From Rhodamnia argentea (lineage: Eukaryota; Streptophyta; Magnoliopsida; Myrtales; Myrtaceae), in contig NC_063152.1 of NCBI RefSeq assembly GCF_020921035.1, positions 31,309,903 to 31,373,902 on the forward strand: a stretch of 64,000 nucleotides of DNA, written 5' to 3'. Shown here piece after piece: positions 25,579-37,886 of the stretch. Within the stretch, counting starts at the first letter, position 1; each line of letters begins with the position of its first letter. The notes beneath the pieces were generated by a model. That model did not search any database. It was not told where the DNA came from and worked only from the letters and a program-made list of their open reading frames with translations. The position numbers and the translations under genes are program-made.

Positions 25579-25604
25579 AGAGAGAGAGAGAGAGAGAGAG
25601 AGAG
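25579..25604. repeat. (GA)n microsatellite in the kinesin 5' leader
   Basis: An uninterrupted GA run (CT on the kinesin coding strand) lies 120-150 bp upstream of the kinesin ATG. It is therefore probably in the 5' UTR or core promoter. A (GAG)n run at 25319-25350 within exon 1 encodes the poly-Ser tract of the kinesin N-terminus. Confidence 0.85.
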
Positions 25605-28600
25605 CGAAGGAGAAGGAGAAGGAGAAGGAGAGCGATGGCGCTGCGCGTTGAAATTGAAGTCTTTAGAGGGGGAAGTGGGGAGAATGAGTGGGAGGCCGGG
25701 CTTTAGATCGTGTGAGGCGTGACTCGGACAAAAATCGGAATTCATTAAAAGACACGAATTAATTCAATTTAGAATAATCCGAGATTAACTTATTGATTAA
25801 CATTTCAAATGACACCCGCCAACACTTTAATAATAATGCCCAACGTATCCAAGCACAGCTTAGGGTCATGATTTCATGCTCTCAACCTCATTTAATCATT
25901 GTTACGTTACCTCGATGCGAGATATGTATGTCGGTTTAGAGAACAACGATCCGACCGTCGTCAGACACTTGGATTTTGATCCTTAACTAGCATTCTTGGG
26001 ACATACTTTATTTTTATTTTTTCTTGGGCACTTGAAAAGAAGTGAGTTCTTACTCGATTGTGTTTTAGAGGACAAGTTAGGTACCTCCTCGTTTGAAGGT
26101 GGATGAGAATTTCTTGTCGAAATAACTAACCATAACCATTTTCACTCCCTTTCGGGTGTACTTATATGTTGTTTCTATAGAATCTCTGATGAAGTATATT
26201 TATGGAGATTAGAGATTTTCTTATCAAAAATATTATTAGAGATATTAGGGATATTATTTAATATTATGAATTTTCTAGGGTAGCTTATTTCCTTTCCTAT
26301 ACATATTGTTCCGATTTAAATACCCTTGATTCTAATCCGTTCGTGAAGAAGTCAATTGAGCAACAATTTAGTCTCAACAATGTGGTCTTTAGTGATTCTC
26401 TCTCCTCTATTTTGAAGATCTTATGTTATTTACACCTCGTGTGACGGATTTTTAATGCATGATCACTTGGATAATTATAGATGCGGGAGCTTTGAAACGG
26501 ACTTTCCACTTTGATCAAAGCAAACAATCTGAAAACATACCTGGCTAAAAGTCACACGCCAACAGATCCGCAACATCAATCGGAGTGGTTCATCGCTCCT
26601 TGATCGCAACAGATCTGTGTAATGTCATAGGGGCTCGCTTCTTGATTTTCCCAATAAAAATCCATTGAATCGCGTTCGGAAAGCATAAGTTTCTCCCCGA
26701 GTTGTCTTCATCGGAAAAAATATATCATTATCGTCGAACCCAGTACGATTCCAATCCTCCTCTATCTCTCGAAGATCGAATTAGTTGACTTCATTTACTG
26801 CAATAAGAGGTCAATGCCAAGGTCTTCACGAGATTCAAAATGCCACGAGTAAATGCATGAGTCAGTCCGGCAATCGTACGTACGTCCACAGGTCCGTGAG
26901 CAAATGCATGCACATATCGCGTGTGGTTTTTGTCGAACATCTATGGATTCTGATCTGAGGGAAAAAAACAAAAAATCTACGAGAGCTGTCGAACACTCAC
27001 CTACTTCCCATTAATATGACTGCAAAAGGGAGAAAAAGTGAGATGAACAGATGAACTTGGTGTAGCATTCTAGTGGTTCGAATGTCACTACCAAGGCTGC
27101 CTCGAGTTGGAATTTGGATTAGGATTAGGATTGAATTTCGATTTCACTCAACCTCAAAGGAGTGCAAAAGCAAACTCGCATGAAAAAGGAGCACAGATGG
27201 GGAAGATCTCCAACGATGAAAAGTTTGAAAACTGACCAATAACCTGCAAGACAGTAAAACCACCTCTAATCTTGTGACCTAGGAGTTAGATCTTATGAAA
27301 CAAGCTCTCACGTCAGCCCGATATCCATGTCGAGCGTGAGTTGGTGGAGAAAATGTCCGAAAAATGAATAGACTACCCATTTGAGTTCCTCGTTATAGAT
27401 TGTTTGCGAAACCCTAGTTCGTCGAACGATATAGTAGAGAGGAGGGTAAGTTCAACACGCCTCTTAATATTATTCAAGGTGCAATTGGCTTGTCGAGTTT
27501 TTCCCGGCTTAGCAATTGGGTAATGTAAAGGGCAGCTTTTTTCGCAACTCGACCGCTCTGCTTCCTCCGGACGATCTTAAGAGCGCAGCCTCTCGCAACG
27601 GCCAGGTGCATTTGTTATTCTTGTTTCGAAGTAGTATTAACAGGCGTAAACCCTAGAATAAGGAGAGGCAAATCGTAGATTAAACAATTACGGTACGACG
27701 AGGAGAATGTCCCGCGGAGAACATTCAAATCATTCACGAAAAGAGGATGGACCGAGCATCTTTCACTGATGACACTTCCAAAAGTGGACTGAACTGGGGC
27801 CGGAGCTCCACTGAATAGACTTGACAAATTGGGCACGCCATTCCTCAACCGAATGACACTTTAAAAAGATGGTCATTTTTCCCAAGAGCTCTAAAAGGCT
27901 GAGAGAGCAAAGGAGAAAAGGGATAAAGGAAAGAATCTCCTTGTGCTAGGGTTTGATTAAATGATCAAATGCTAGTGGATTTTCACTGTATCTTTTATAT
28001 CCGCAAGTTTCATATAGATTTGTGGACATTATTCTCTGTTATTTTTTTTAACAATTGAATGAGTAGATACTACTCCCTGATTGGGTGCTAGACCTAGGTT
28101 TCTCCATGAAATCGAGGAGAAAAAGATCGAGATCAAGTAGACTGAACAGTTGAGAATTTCGGGTATATTTCATTTTCCAGTAAAGATTAGAGGGGGGGAA
28201 AGGCAAATTTGCCATTAGATGGATAAAAACTCGCAATAGATGAATAAAAGAGGTGGCTTCGCTCGTGTAACTATCCGGCTCATCATTATGTGTAGTTAAT
28301 TGATCAAGTTGGAAAATGGAAAAGGAATAGAAAGAAACACTACCATTCTGAGTTTGGATTAGTTCACACTTTTTAATATCAATTCCCAAGCCGAGTCATC
28401 ACATAGTATATATTTCCATGCAAAGTAATTATGTTTCTTCTATACTCTTACCAAGATCAATTGTCTCTCTTTAATCTATTCTTCATTAGTAGAATTAAGA
28501 TCTTAACAACGAACACCAAAGAATCAACAACCAATCCTACACTAAAGTTTGATCTCATGAAGTCTTTTTAAGGATTTTCCTTTTAGGTTTTGTATTGGAC

Positions 28601-29149
28601 AGCAAGCTCTAAAGTTCAAAGGATCAATTGTGTGTAATTACCATAAATATCCAACTTTAAGGAGGTTTTCTAGTACTAGTCCAGTCTAGCCCACCAAGGG
28701 GGACCTCGTTGCCCACCACTGGCAGGCCTAGAGAGAGAGCCTTTTTGCTACCCTTTCTCTTTTTTTCTACACTTTTTCACCGTGTCTTGACTGAGACACT
28801 TCAAATTAAAAGGCTCTCCTAAGTTTCAAGTCTTGTGACACACTTTTGGTGGTCCTTGGAAAACTTGCTTTAATGGATTGAAGGATAGATGCTCAAGAGA
28901 AATATAACGTTCGAGATCCTCTCGATCTAGGAACATGTCGAGACCGACAATCGTGTTTTTGAAGACTCGGTCTTCCATCTTAGACTTTAAGTTTAAGTTC
29001 TTCAGCAAATCGCATTCGAGGGACTAAAATTCCTAGTAAATTAACATGATGAAACTATCGTTTTCGACATAAGAATTTGAAGTTGTAAGAATTAATGCTA
29101 AGTATAATGGATCGAACAAATCGGACAATGCCATTAACGAGAAAAAATT
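25605..29149. other. Kinesin promoter and gene-free spacer
   Basis: The first kilobase is the likely kinesin promoter. Beyond it I see no conserved coding sequence. Short frames at 27615-27848 and 28048-28389 show no family motif. Direct coverage is AT-rich unique-looking DNA. Confidence 0.5.
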
Positions 29150-29189
29150 AATGATCAATTACCACCAAAAAAAAAAATGCGACTGGTTC

Positions 29190-29305
29190 ATCGATTGGAC
29201 CGCTCGGATCGATCCGATTCCCAATCCTTGAAACCGGGTACCGGTAGGTTTTCGATTTCGAGACCATACCGAATCGGATTGGAAATTGATCACCCTTAGC
29301 AAGAA
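29190..29305. repeat. Fragment of a 'CCGGTTC'-rich repeat
   Basis: The sequence is dense in paired 'ggatcgatccgattcccaat', 'ccgggtaccgg' and 'ccgaatcgg' motifs and ends 'gatcaccctta'. It resembles the longer unit at 61196-61870 and the hAT-like MITEs of plants that start with a 'gggtg' tip. Similarity is by motif only. Confidence 0.35.
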
Positions 29306-29884
29306 TGAATGAGGACGAGGAACGAGGGTTTGCGATGAGCTTTGATTGAACCACTTTTGACTTTGAACGTCTTCCCCACGTGCCGAGAACGAGGCCCATG
29401 TAATTTTTGAGAGGCCAGGGATTTGATAGCCAGCTTTGGTGTTCGTTCGAAACCCTTTTTTCTTTGGCCGTGAAATGATTCATGTCAAACATCATAAAGT
29501 TGAGAATGTGCCTCAGAAAAGAAAAGTGGGAGTCCATGTCAATTGTGAATAGATGGATTTCATCTTCACCGCAATAAATTCTTCGTTAGAGATGTTGTTG
29601 ATGAACAGATCTTCACATCTTTTGTATGGCTTTTTCACATTGAAAAAGAAAGGAGGAAAAGGAAAGATAGGCTCAAAAAAGGCAATTGAATCCATATTGT
29701 CATCCCTATTTATCCAACAAATCTTTCAACTCTTAAGTGAAGTGTAACTCAAGAAAAAAAAGTTTTGGGTGTTCTAAAGTCTTCTCTCCTTTCCAAATCA
29801 AACTTACATAATTGCCCTAAACCACCAAAAGATGGCTTATTCTTTTTCCTTTCTTGCTCTAATCCTTCCATGCGCATTGATTAT

Positions 29885-30445
29885 TGGGCTAATGCCAACA
29901 TTGGTTCCCGGACTAAGCTTGACGTTCAATTTGGCACTTAAACTTTAATTTTGATTGTTTCGATGATCGACTCTTTGATTTTTGGATCAGTATGGTTCTT
30001 TTAGTTGATGTAACAATCCAACTCGCTTTTATGGAACCTATATAGGTTGCCATGGAGCCTAAACAGGAAGACAGATAGACAGTTGAAGCAGTGCCACTTG
30101 TGCCCAGCGAGGGCCCGCAAACCTCCCTAGGGTCTTGGGAAGGGCGGCCAACCCTCGCCGGTGGTCACATAAGGTCAAGCATGCTCTCACCTGCTATCAA
30201 CGAGGGCCAGCGAGGGCCAACCATCCTCATTGAGACCCAAGTGAGGCATGCCCGCAAAGGGTCGGCAGCCTTTCACATGCTGCTATTATTTCCCTTGTAG
30301 ACTTTCAAGCGATGTAATAGTCATCGGTGGAACTAGAGGACTAGCGGTGGCCCTTGCTTCCTAGGTCCCAAATTTTTTTTTTTAACAAATGTTAGATAAT
30401 TTTCTTACAAAAATAAATCAGAAATCTTAGTTGAAATTTTCGTTG
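29885..30445. mobile_element. Degenerate GC-core TIR element
   Basis: The left part carries the 'ggctaatgcc..attggttcccggacta' and 'caatttggcacttaaac' modules. The core at 30085-30270 is strongly GC-rich ('gcgagggc' repeated) and the right part returns to AT-rich DNA. Structure matches the other TIR copies, but the termini are eroded. The open frame at 30091-30300 is just this core. Confidence 0.4.
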
Positions 30446-30660
30446 CCCTCCCTAAGTTAGAATTCACGGTCCGTTGGTACTGAACGTTGTAATGGGCCTA
30501 GCAAATGCACATTCTTTTGGGCTTGACTAGCTTGACTTAAACTTGTATCAATGTAGGATCAACGTCAATGCACACCTGTAATGGGCCTAAGCAGATTTGT
30601 ACGAGAATTGAGCAGGCAACTCGCCGTATGGCCTGGCTCATTCGGGGTCAATACTTACCG

Positions 30661-31053
30661 AGGAAAAGTACAAAAAAATTCATAAATCAATTGTATCGAT
30701 ATCAATTTAGTCATTAATCTTTTCATTGGACTCATTCAGTCTAAAACACTTTCACATGGTACTAATTTTGTCCATCGCTAATTTTGATCGGAAATCGTTG
30801 ACGTGGATATCGGCCTTTCTATGTGGCATGACCAACGCCGACGTAGACATTTTAATTTTTTGATATATTTTAATTTTTTATATTTCATTATTTTTTCTTT
30901 TTTTTCCGCCGAGCTCCGGTGAGGGTTGACGGAGCTCACCGGCCGCTAGGCGAGGACCGCAAAGCCGTCATGACGCTTGCCCGACCTTGCCCAAATGTGG
31001 ATTGAATTGGTATTAATGCAATATATTTATGACTTTTGTAGTACTTTTCCTGT
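30661..31053. mobile_element. Short GC-core TIR element with matching ends
   Basis: Ends are inverted: 'gaaaagtacaaaaaaattca' at 30662 and the near-complement 'atttatgacttttgtagtac' up to 31050. Inside are 'gttgacgtggatatcgg', 'tatgtggcatgacc' and 'acgccgacgtagac' modules shared with the copies at 40028, 58397 and 62935. A GC-rich core lies at 30908-31005. About 390 bp, no coding sequence. Confidence 0.65.
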
Positions 31054-31466
31054 ACTAACTGATATTGAGAAACCGCCGCGATAGAGAAGTGCTGACTCTA
31101 TGGTTTGTTTGATTCGTAAACAACTTAATTCCTTTGTGGATGAGGTCACAACACATGCGATAGTTCCTTCCCGATACTTTATTGATCTTGTGAAGACGGA
31201 ATCGTAATTTTAAATCGATGACTATTCAGTTTCGATGAACAGGATGAAGATATCTTTAGTGTGAACGATCGCGAATCTTTCAAACGATGCAGCGATTTCC
31301 GAACACCCGAAATATAACTCAGCTTATGGAGTTCAAGCTCTTCACTCGTGACCTCAGATAGCTTCTTTTTCTTTCAGCTTTAACGAAATGAAAACTTGAG
31401 AAGATGATGCACCCAGAAGATAGCCCAAAAGAAGAAAAAAGAGAAGCAAACACCATAAAAAATTAA

Positions 31467-31997
31467 CAAAAATATCTTAAACCTATTGCAATTGTGCTAT
31501 TTCAATCCTAAACATTTTGTGTTTGTGCCAATTCAGTCCTAAACTTTTTGCATTTGTACTAATTCAGTTCATCCGACTAACACTTGACAGGCCAGGGCCG
31601 ACGTAAGATTTTTTTTTAGCAATATTCAATATTTTTTGGATTATTTATCAATTTATTTTTCTTTTTTTTTTCTCTATTTTTTTTCTTTCCCCTTTTTCCT
31701 CCGGCCGGTCGCCGGATTAGCGATCGGCCAGAGGCAAGGTCAGCCTTGCCCAACGACAGCGAGGTCGACCTCTCCTAGCGATAGTGAGGTTGCTCTCGCC
31801 TATGGCTATTTGCTGATGTGGCGACTAGTTGGAGAAAGAAGGTGAATAAAAAAAAGAATTTTTTTTAAAATAAGTATTCAAATATTTTTAAAAATCGGCA
31901 CAGCAGCGCCGGCCAGTCAAAATTGGCTGGATTAATTATATTGACATAAATAATTTAAAAAAAAAAGATTTAGCACTGACTTTTTTGGTAATTTCCC
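31467..31997. mobile_element. GC-core TIR element
   Basis: Starts with 'tcttaaacctattgcaatt' and 'caattcagtcctaaac' modules and ends with 'attgacataaataattt' and 'ttttttggtaatttcccc'. The core at 31700-31830 ('ccggccggtcgccgg', 'gcgaggtcgacc') is GC-rich. The order of modules is the same as in the element within the second phytocyanin intron. Confidence 0.6.
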
Positions 31998-34900
31998 CAT
32001 AAACACGGCAAAAGAGTCTTTACAAGAAGCAACGTGAAATGGGAAGATAACCATGAGTAGCATTCGTGTCTAAAACATACTTTTCGATTAGATTTATAAG
32101 GTTAAGTACCATAACTCGTGAAACCTCATTGTCCTTTTTTGCCCCACCATTTCAAGCGCCTTCGCAGAGGAGGCAGATGTGGTCTTACCAATTTGATGCC
32201 GTCATGACATACTCTTCTGTTTCCTTGTTCGATATTTTGCGATTCTTGGTATTTCGAGGAGAACAATGAAGCTGAGATCATTGTATTGGTCGTGAGCAAG
32301 GGAAAGAAGAGAAAGAACTCTTTCATTAGTTGCGATTCGCTAAGCAACGGAAAGCACCCCATTCACAGGAGGATCCTAACTTCAAAAAGCAGGTTGACGA
32401 GCATATTACACCGCCAATCACAGCAATCTAAGTCGCCAGATTGGTGCAGCTGGGGACCTATCGATCTGACCGCCAAAACCAAAGCTGGATGCTCGAAACA
32501 ACGTACGAGTGGCAGCCACCGCACAATGGGCCCGTCCTTGAGTGTACACGAACTTAACTCGTTACAAGTTCGGTGATCCATCGTGACGGTTAACTCCAGC
32601 TGATGACACTTGATCGCGTGAGCTCTCGACGAAGCAATCCAACTAAGTCGAGACTCGAGAGCCGTCCTGCGTCCACATTTTCATCATACGAATGAGTGTA
32701 GGTATAGCATAGTTTCAGCAGATACAATTATGCACGAGTTGAAAGGACCCGAAACCCTATTTCGAGTCATCAAGATCGCCATGATGTTGTGGAGAATCAA
32801 TGAAACATGGACCTGGATGATGATGATGATGGTGGTGGTAAAGAAGCTGATAATGAACCAACAACAAGCCTGAGTAATCGAATGCCAGGCAATTCTAGTG
32901 GAAGGATTAGATACGTACATAAGAAATGTCGATGTGGATCGATCACAACGGCCTCGCCCCTGGGGGGGATCATTGCATCGGCACCCCATATAATTGGTGC
33001 ATGCGAGAGCTACGTCGTCAACCGGTGCATCATGTAGTGTGGACAGTGCAACTTAGGGCACTCGAGGACAATGGAGAGAGCAACATGGGAGGGAAAGAGG
33101 GGTTGGCTTCATTTCTTGGTTGACTAAAAGACGAGTCTCAACCTCACCTGGCTTATAATGTAGAGAAGCAGTGAGCAGAAAGAAGTAAAAGGAAGAAATA
33201 AGTGAGGCAATTGAGTGGTATTGGGTACTCATGGAGTGGCTCCTCTTTGCCCACATTCAAGCGTAGAATGATTAGGAATCTGTCAATTGCGTGTCTTATT
33301 CTACTGCCTCATGCGTCCAGTATCGATGAGGTTTAGAATTGGTTGGTGTACTTAGTACAAACACATTAGTTTAGGTTGTCTTTGCCTGTGGTTTGGTACG
33401 GACAATCCCCAGAAACCATATTTTCCATGAACTGTGCAAGTAACAAAAATTTGTCACATGTTCACGGGGCGTCGGTGCCCAGCCCCTATCATCAAAGCTT
33501 CTTTAGCAGTCGTGATCGGGGCTTCAGATTGATTGTGAGTCCACTCGATTGTTTAAGCTTTCAATTCCAAAAGTTCTTTCTTTGAACGTTAAATTCCACT
33601 CAAGAAATGATGCATGCCTATCCGCATAAGATGCCAAATGCTTTATGTTTTGCCACTTCTTATCATTAAAAAAAAAAAAGGGCTAAGAGGAGTTCACGCG
33701 TGTAAGACCCCGAGACAATGTGATTTACAATAGAGCAGCTTGGATTACTGTTCACATCTCAAATCATGCAAATGCCACCATCAATTGCCATCAAAGGCAG
33801 AGGGAAATAGAGAGGCCATGGTGGATCCAGCCTTCGATATAGAATTTGACCCTTAAGGTACGCGGTTCAAATTCAGTATGATGAGAGAGGGAAAAAAAAA
33901 ACGAAAAATAAAGGAGCCCAAGTAAGCAAAGGCAAGGCAAGGAGTGCAAAGATGCCAATGGGCCACCAAGCTCTTAGCAGAGAGAAAATACCCTAGACCT
34001 AGTGATGGCAAAACCCACTCTGTACACATCCCTTTTGATCAACCCGGACTTTGAACAGTTGGAATCGCCATCCTCCACCTATGCTATGCGTGTATAGTAA
34101 TAATTTCATGTTGACAACAACCGATTGACGAACTACATCAGCCATCATCTCTCTCTCTCTCTCGCTCTCGCTCTCTCACGCACGGGCTCGCGCGTGCGTA
34201 CACGCTCGGGCTTGTGCGTGCGCACACGCTCACACAGACACATACTATATGAATTTCCAAAAACCATAAGCTATTGTCATATACCTGATTCCTGAGGCCA
34301 GGTGCACTTGCCGACGTTACTAGAAAGCCACTGCATTTCACCCTTGGAGCTAGAAACAGTTTCGGAACTGTGCAATTGCTGAGGATAGACAACCCCGCAG
34401 GCATCTGCTGAAAGCTGCAATGATAGTTGACAGTTGCCACGACACAGTCACGCAGTAATTTTTTTTCACCCCTCACAAGAATTACTAGTAACTCCTGAAA
34501 AAGGAATTACTGGTAACTCCTGAAACAGGGTTTTCACGTCATTAAAAAAATAGAATAAAAATTAAAGAGAGAGACGTGGTAGTACAGGTAGCCCCAAAAC
34601 ATGGATAGAACCTCAGTACAATTGGTCAGAGCACTGACAACAACGTTTTTCACGTGCCCTTTTCGGTACGCCACAGAGTCGCAGAGTTACCAGCCTGTGG
34701 CTTGAGACACTGCGACATGGAGATGGACACAGTAATCCAATTTGTGAGACAACATGGGCAGGTTGAGATGGATATCATCCTTGGGAAATTGCAAGTATGC
34801 ATCAAGAGCTTCACAACGAATATCACCAGACAGCTTTTCACTATCACAGTCTAATGATAGTCTCTTGCAGAGTTTTAGTAAGATGTCACAGCCATTCTGT

Positions 34901-35430
34901 GAACTAGCTCTTTTTCTATATTCTATATCACGACCAACAGCGCCAATAGGGTGAAGATCTACATAAGGTCACCTGTAATTAAGTGATGAATTCTCAGTGA
35001 ACTACATTAAACACACGTAAAGATGGTGATAGAGATAAATTGACCAACAACTTCAACTACCAAGCCTGACACTGCTAGAAATACATTGACTGCTTTAAAA
35101 ATTAACTTAAACAGATATGGCAACTCATTTGTCTGTCTTGAATATCATGGCTTGTCTAAAAACCCACTTAGCATTCATCACATCAGAATGTAAACCAGCC
35201 TTTGTAACTTTAACATTGCTCTTTGTGTCATTCTCCCCAAACGACAGCTGTACTTTTTAACCTGAACCTGTCATTTGGAGAAAATCCAAGGAGCAAAACA
35301 GCTACAAAGGCTTTTTCTTCCCTGAAGAAGAGAAGAATATATGGGGTTGCCTTTCTCTACTGCCATCATTGCCCAAGAAAGAAAATGTTAAGCAGCCAAG
35401 TCCAGAACCTGCCACGTCAGCACACAAGCT
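31998..35430. other. Gene-free spacer upstream of the LITTLE ZIPPER gene
   Basis: No conserved coding sequence is recognisable in either direction, although several frames of 60-110 codons exist (for example 32286-32576 and 34138-34476). The last several hundred bases should contain the promoter of the LITTLE ZIPPER gene. The composition is ordinary apart from the repeat at 34146-34245. Confidence 0.5.
34146..34245. repeat. (CT)n run passing into alternating purine-pyrimidine sequence
   Basis: A CT tract (34146-34176) is followed by GC-rich alternating stretches such as 'gcgcgtgcgtacacgc' and 'gtgcgtgcgcacacgc', then CA repeats. Such alternating purine-pyrimidine DNA is known to favour the Z form. 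It is about 1.3 kb upstream of the LITTLE ZIPPER start codon. Confidence 0.7.
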
Positions 35431-35434
35431 CGTC

Positions 35435-35443
35435 TTTAAATAA
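35435..35443 (+). promoter_or_regulatory. Probable TATA box of the LITTLE ZIPPER gene
   Basis: TTTAAATAA lies about 90 bp upstream of the start codon, a usual distance for a TATA element plus short 5' UTR. No other AT-rich box of this quality is nearer. Confidence 0.45.
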
Positions 35444-35533
35444 GAGCTTGTAGTCCAAGGTTGATTCCATTCACCATACCATCTCAATTCATTCAAAAAC
35501 ATCATCTACTCTGGAACATATCTAGTGCAAAAA

Positions 35534-35998
35534 ATGTGTTCTAACAATGAAGAATCGATGCCTTCTCATTCCTTCTACTCTTTTGACAAAAGGCGACAAT
35601 TGAGAAGATCAAGAACTCAAGTTCACAGGTTAGCAAGGTATGTTTCGAGTTTAATCGTGTCATTTCTCCTCCTTCCGTTTTATCACATAAGTGTCATATC
35701 TTCATCTTGAACCAACACTATTATTTGTGACTTCTTATTAGTTGAGCACTAAAATCTCCCTCTACTGGTTATCGCGGAAACTTATATGTGTGGCCCTTTC
35801 ATCAGGAGGAGAGGCGAGCAAAACGTGGAGAAAGACATGGAACTACAGAATTGGAAGCTGTACTTTGAGAACCGAACTATCATTGAAGAGAATGAGAAGT
35901 TGAGGAAGAAAGCTAATCTTCTCCATCAGGAGAACTTGGCCTTAATGTTGGAACTCCAGAAAAAAGTTCCCTCATCTACGTCGCAACCCACCAGTTGA
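35534..35998 (+). CDS. ZPR: LITTLE ZIPPER (ZPR1/ZPR2-like) microprotein
   Basis: Two exons, 35534-35637 and 35806-35998, join in phase to 98 aa. The N-terminal ~35 residues are basic. Residues 46-89 (from MELQNWKLYFEN through ENEKLRKKANLLHQENLAL) form an uninterrupted leucine zipper with strong similarity to LITTLE ZIPPER proteins. There is no DNA-binding domain. ZPRs are known to dimerise with class III HD-ZIP transcription factors through the matching zipper and stop them binding DNA. They are themselves induced by HD-ZIPIII, forming a feedback loop that shapes leaf polarity and the shoot meristem. The start MCSNNEE and the longer N-terminus favour ZPR1/2 over the shorter ZPR3/4. The in-frame ATG three codons upstream (35525) is less likely. 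The split Arg codon and the acceptor at 35805 fix the junction. Confidence 0.88.
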
Positions 35999-37886
35999 TT
36001 TCACATGTGCAATCGAGGGCTGATATCGAAGGATGCGCCCTATTATGATAATTAAGCATGGTAGAGGCTGATAAAAAGGAAAGAGTATGCTATAAAGCAA
36101 GTGTGAGTTAGTCTACTTGTTCAAGGTAGATTTGTTATCCAGTCATTGCAGTATGTATGAACTCCTACCCTTATGCTGGATGCTGCCACCTCAACTTATA
36201 ACCTACTCTTAGAGATGGACTTTCACCATAGTCAGAAACTATGCAGCTTGATGTGCAGGCAACTGAGTTCATCAGAGTTTTAATCCGGGGTAACCATGAA
36301 ATAGTTCGGTTTTTCAATTCCTAATTCATAGATAGAATTTCCATTGAGAATATACTAAGGACGATCAAGAATTGTCGCTATCTCTTAAATTCACAGACTC
36401 AAATCAATTTAATCAACTGAATAATCAGCCTTATGAAAATATTCTGATATAATATCATTCAGCAACTACATCAGCGATTGTATATTAACTTTTACCATAT
36501 TTGTCTACTTTCTGCTTCTCTATTCATGGCTTTCTGTCAGAAGGTCGGCAATAAAATAAAAAGTAAGCTCTTAACGAGAAATATAAATGGAGAGACCAGT
36601 TGTTTCTACCTCGAGACCAGCTAAAGATAATGTGGATTTCTGGAAGCGAATTTCATGGAAAATTTTTTGGCTCAGAAATGTTGGTTCTAACCTTGTCATG
36701 CAAGTGATTTTTGCTGTCAAAGATTTTTTCGTTGTGTGCATACAGCAAGAGCAGACCAAGTGCCTTGTGGATTTGCCTTAGTGAGACATATAGATGCGAA
36801 TTACCTATCTCATTCAACTTAAGTATTGCAATCACATGCATCAAACAAGGCAGGATGGGAAAAAATCACTTCAGGAATTTTCAGCAGAAGGGGCATATAT
36901 TTTGTGCCAATTTCCTTCAGTTTACTTTAGTCACTTTAATATGAGCACATACCTGCAGGAAGTCAACATAATGCTATTATTGCAAGAACATAATATTCTC
37001 TTCTCTCCACCATCCTCAAATCTAGTGTAACAAATCTTCTGGCACTGCATTCATGAGGAACAAGACATACGGGACGCACAGTCGAATTTCTCGCAGGTAA
37101 GGTCCAAAATACTCCAAACATATTTGACTAGGATGAACCAATGCACTACAGCATTAGCCTGATTATGTTAATAAGCAAGGTTATCACACAGACAATGAAG
37201 AAGAAATTAGTCAACCAGGATTTATGAACAAGGTAAAAGCAAAAGATATTTCCAGATTTACATAGACGTCATGTTACAAGCTGAACCTGATCACACCTAT
37301 TGGGAAATGGAACTTTTTTCCGAAAAGAAATTTGTAAGACCGCAGATGAGGCATCCAGATGATAAATCCAGACTCTAGAGACACATTTGAAATAAACCTA
37401 AATGGAAAGCTGGCACCAACCAATTGATCTATACGAACTTTTTGGAGACTATGAATTAACGAATATATGCGAATGTATCATACAAATCAATTCAAGGAAG
37501 TTTCCAAGCCTCCAGCATTTCCAGCATCTCTTGAATGATGATTAATTCTACATCAATATAATCCGTCGAGAACCATGAAATCAACCTTCATCACTGAGAC
37601 AGCTCCTAGCACCATGAAAACTCGTGGTAGTTCCTGCCAAAGAAGGGTCATCATACATTCTGCACATCATAATATCTATCCTTCATAGACAAACTATAAT
37701 ATCTAAGATTCCCAATAAGATTTCAAAGTGAAAGAATGTCATCATTTATCAGGAAGAAATTAGAAATCTACTTAGCAGGAATGGACACCCAAGAAGGTCT
37801 TATCCAGTAGAGTACGTGATGGAAGGATACAAAATATAGGCAGAAACCACATTAGGCACATAGGATGTGAAGGTACCATGAAAACT
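35999..37886. other. Spacer between convergent ZPR and Ycf49-like genes
   Basis: ZPR (+) and the Ycf49-like gene (-) converge here. The segment likely includes both 3' UTRs. Frames around 36571-37030 and 37772-37954 show no conserved motif; the latter overlaps the last Ycf49-like exon in another frame. Confidence 0.5.

Noticed and set aside
27060..27085. tRNA-like TTCGAAT motifs in the spacers (also near 7517)
   Set aside because: The B-box-like strings are not accompanied by an A box, stems or correct spacing.
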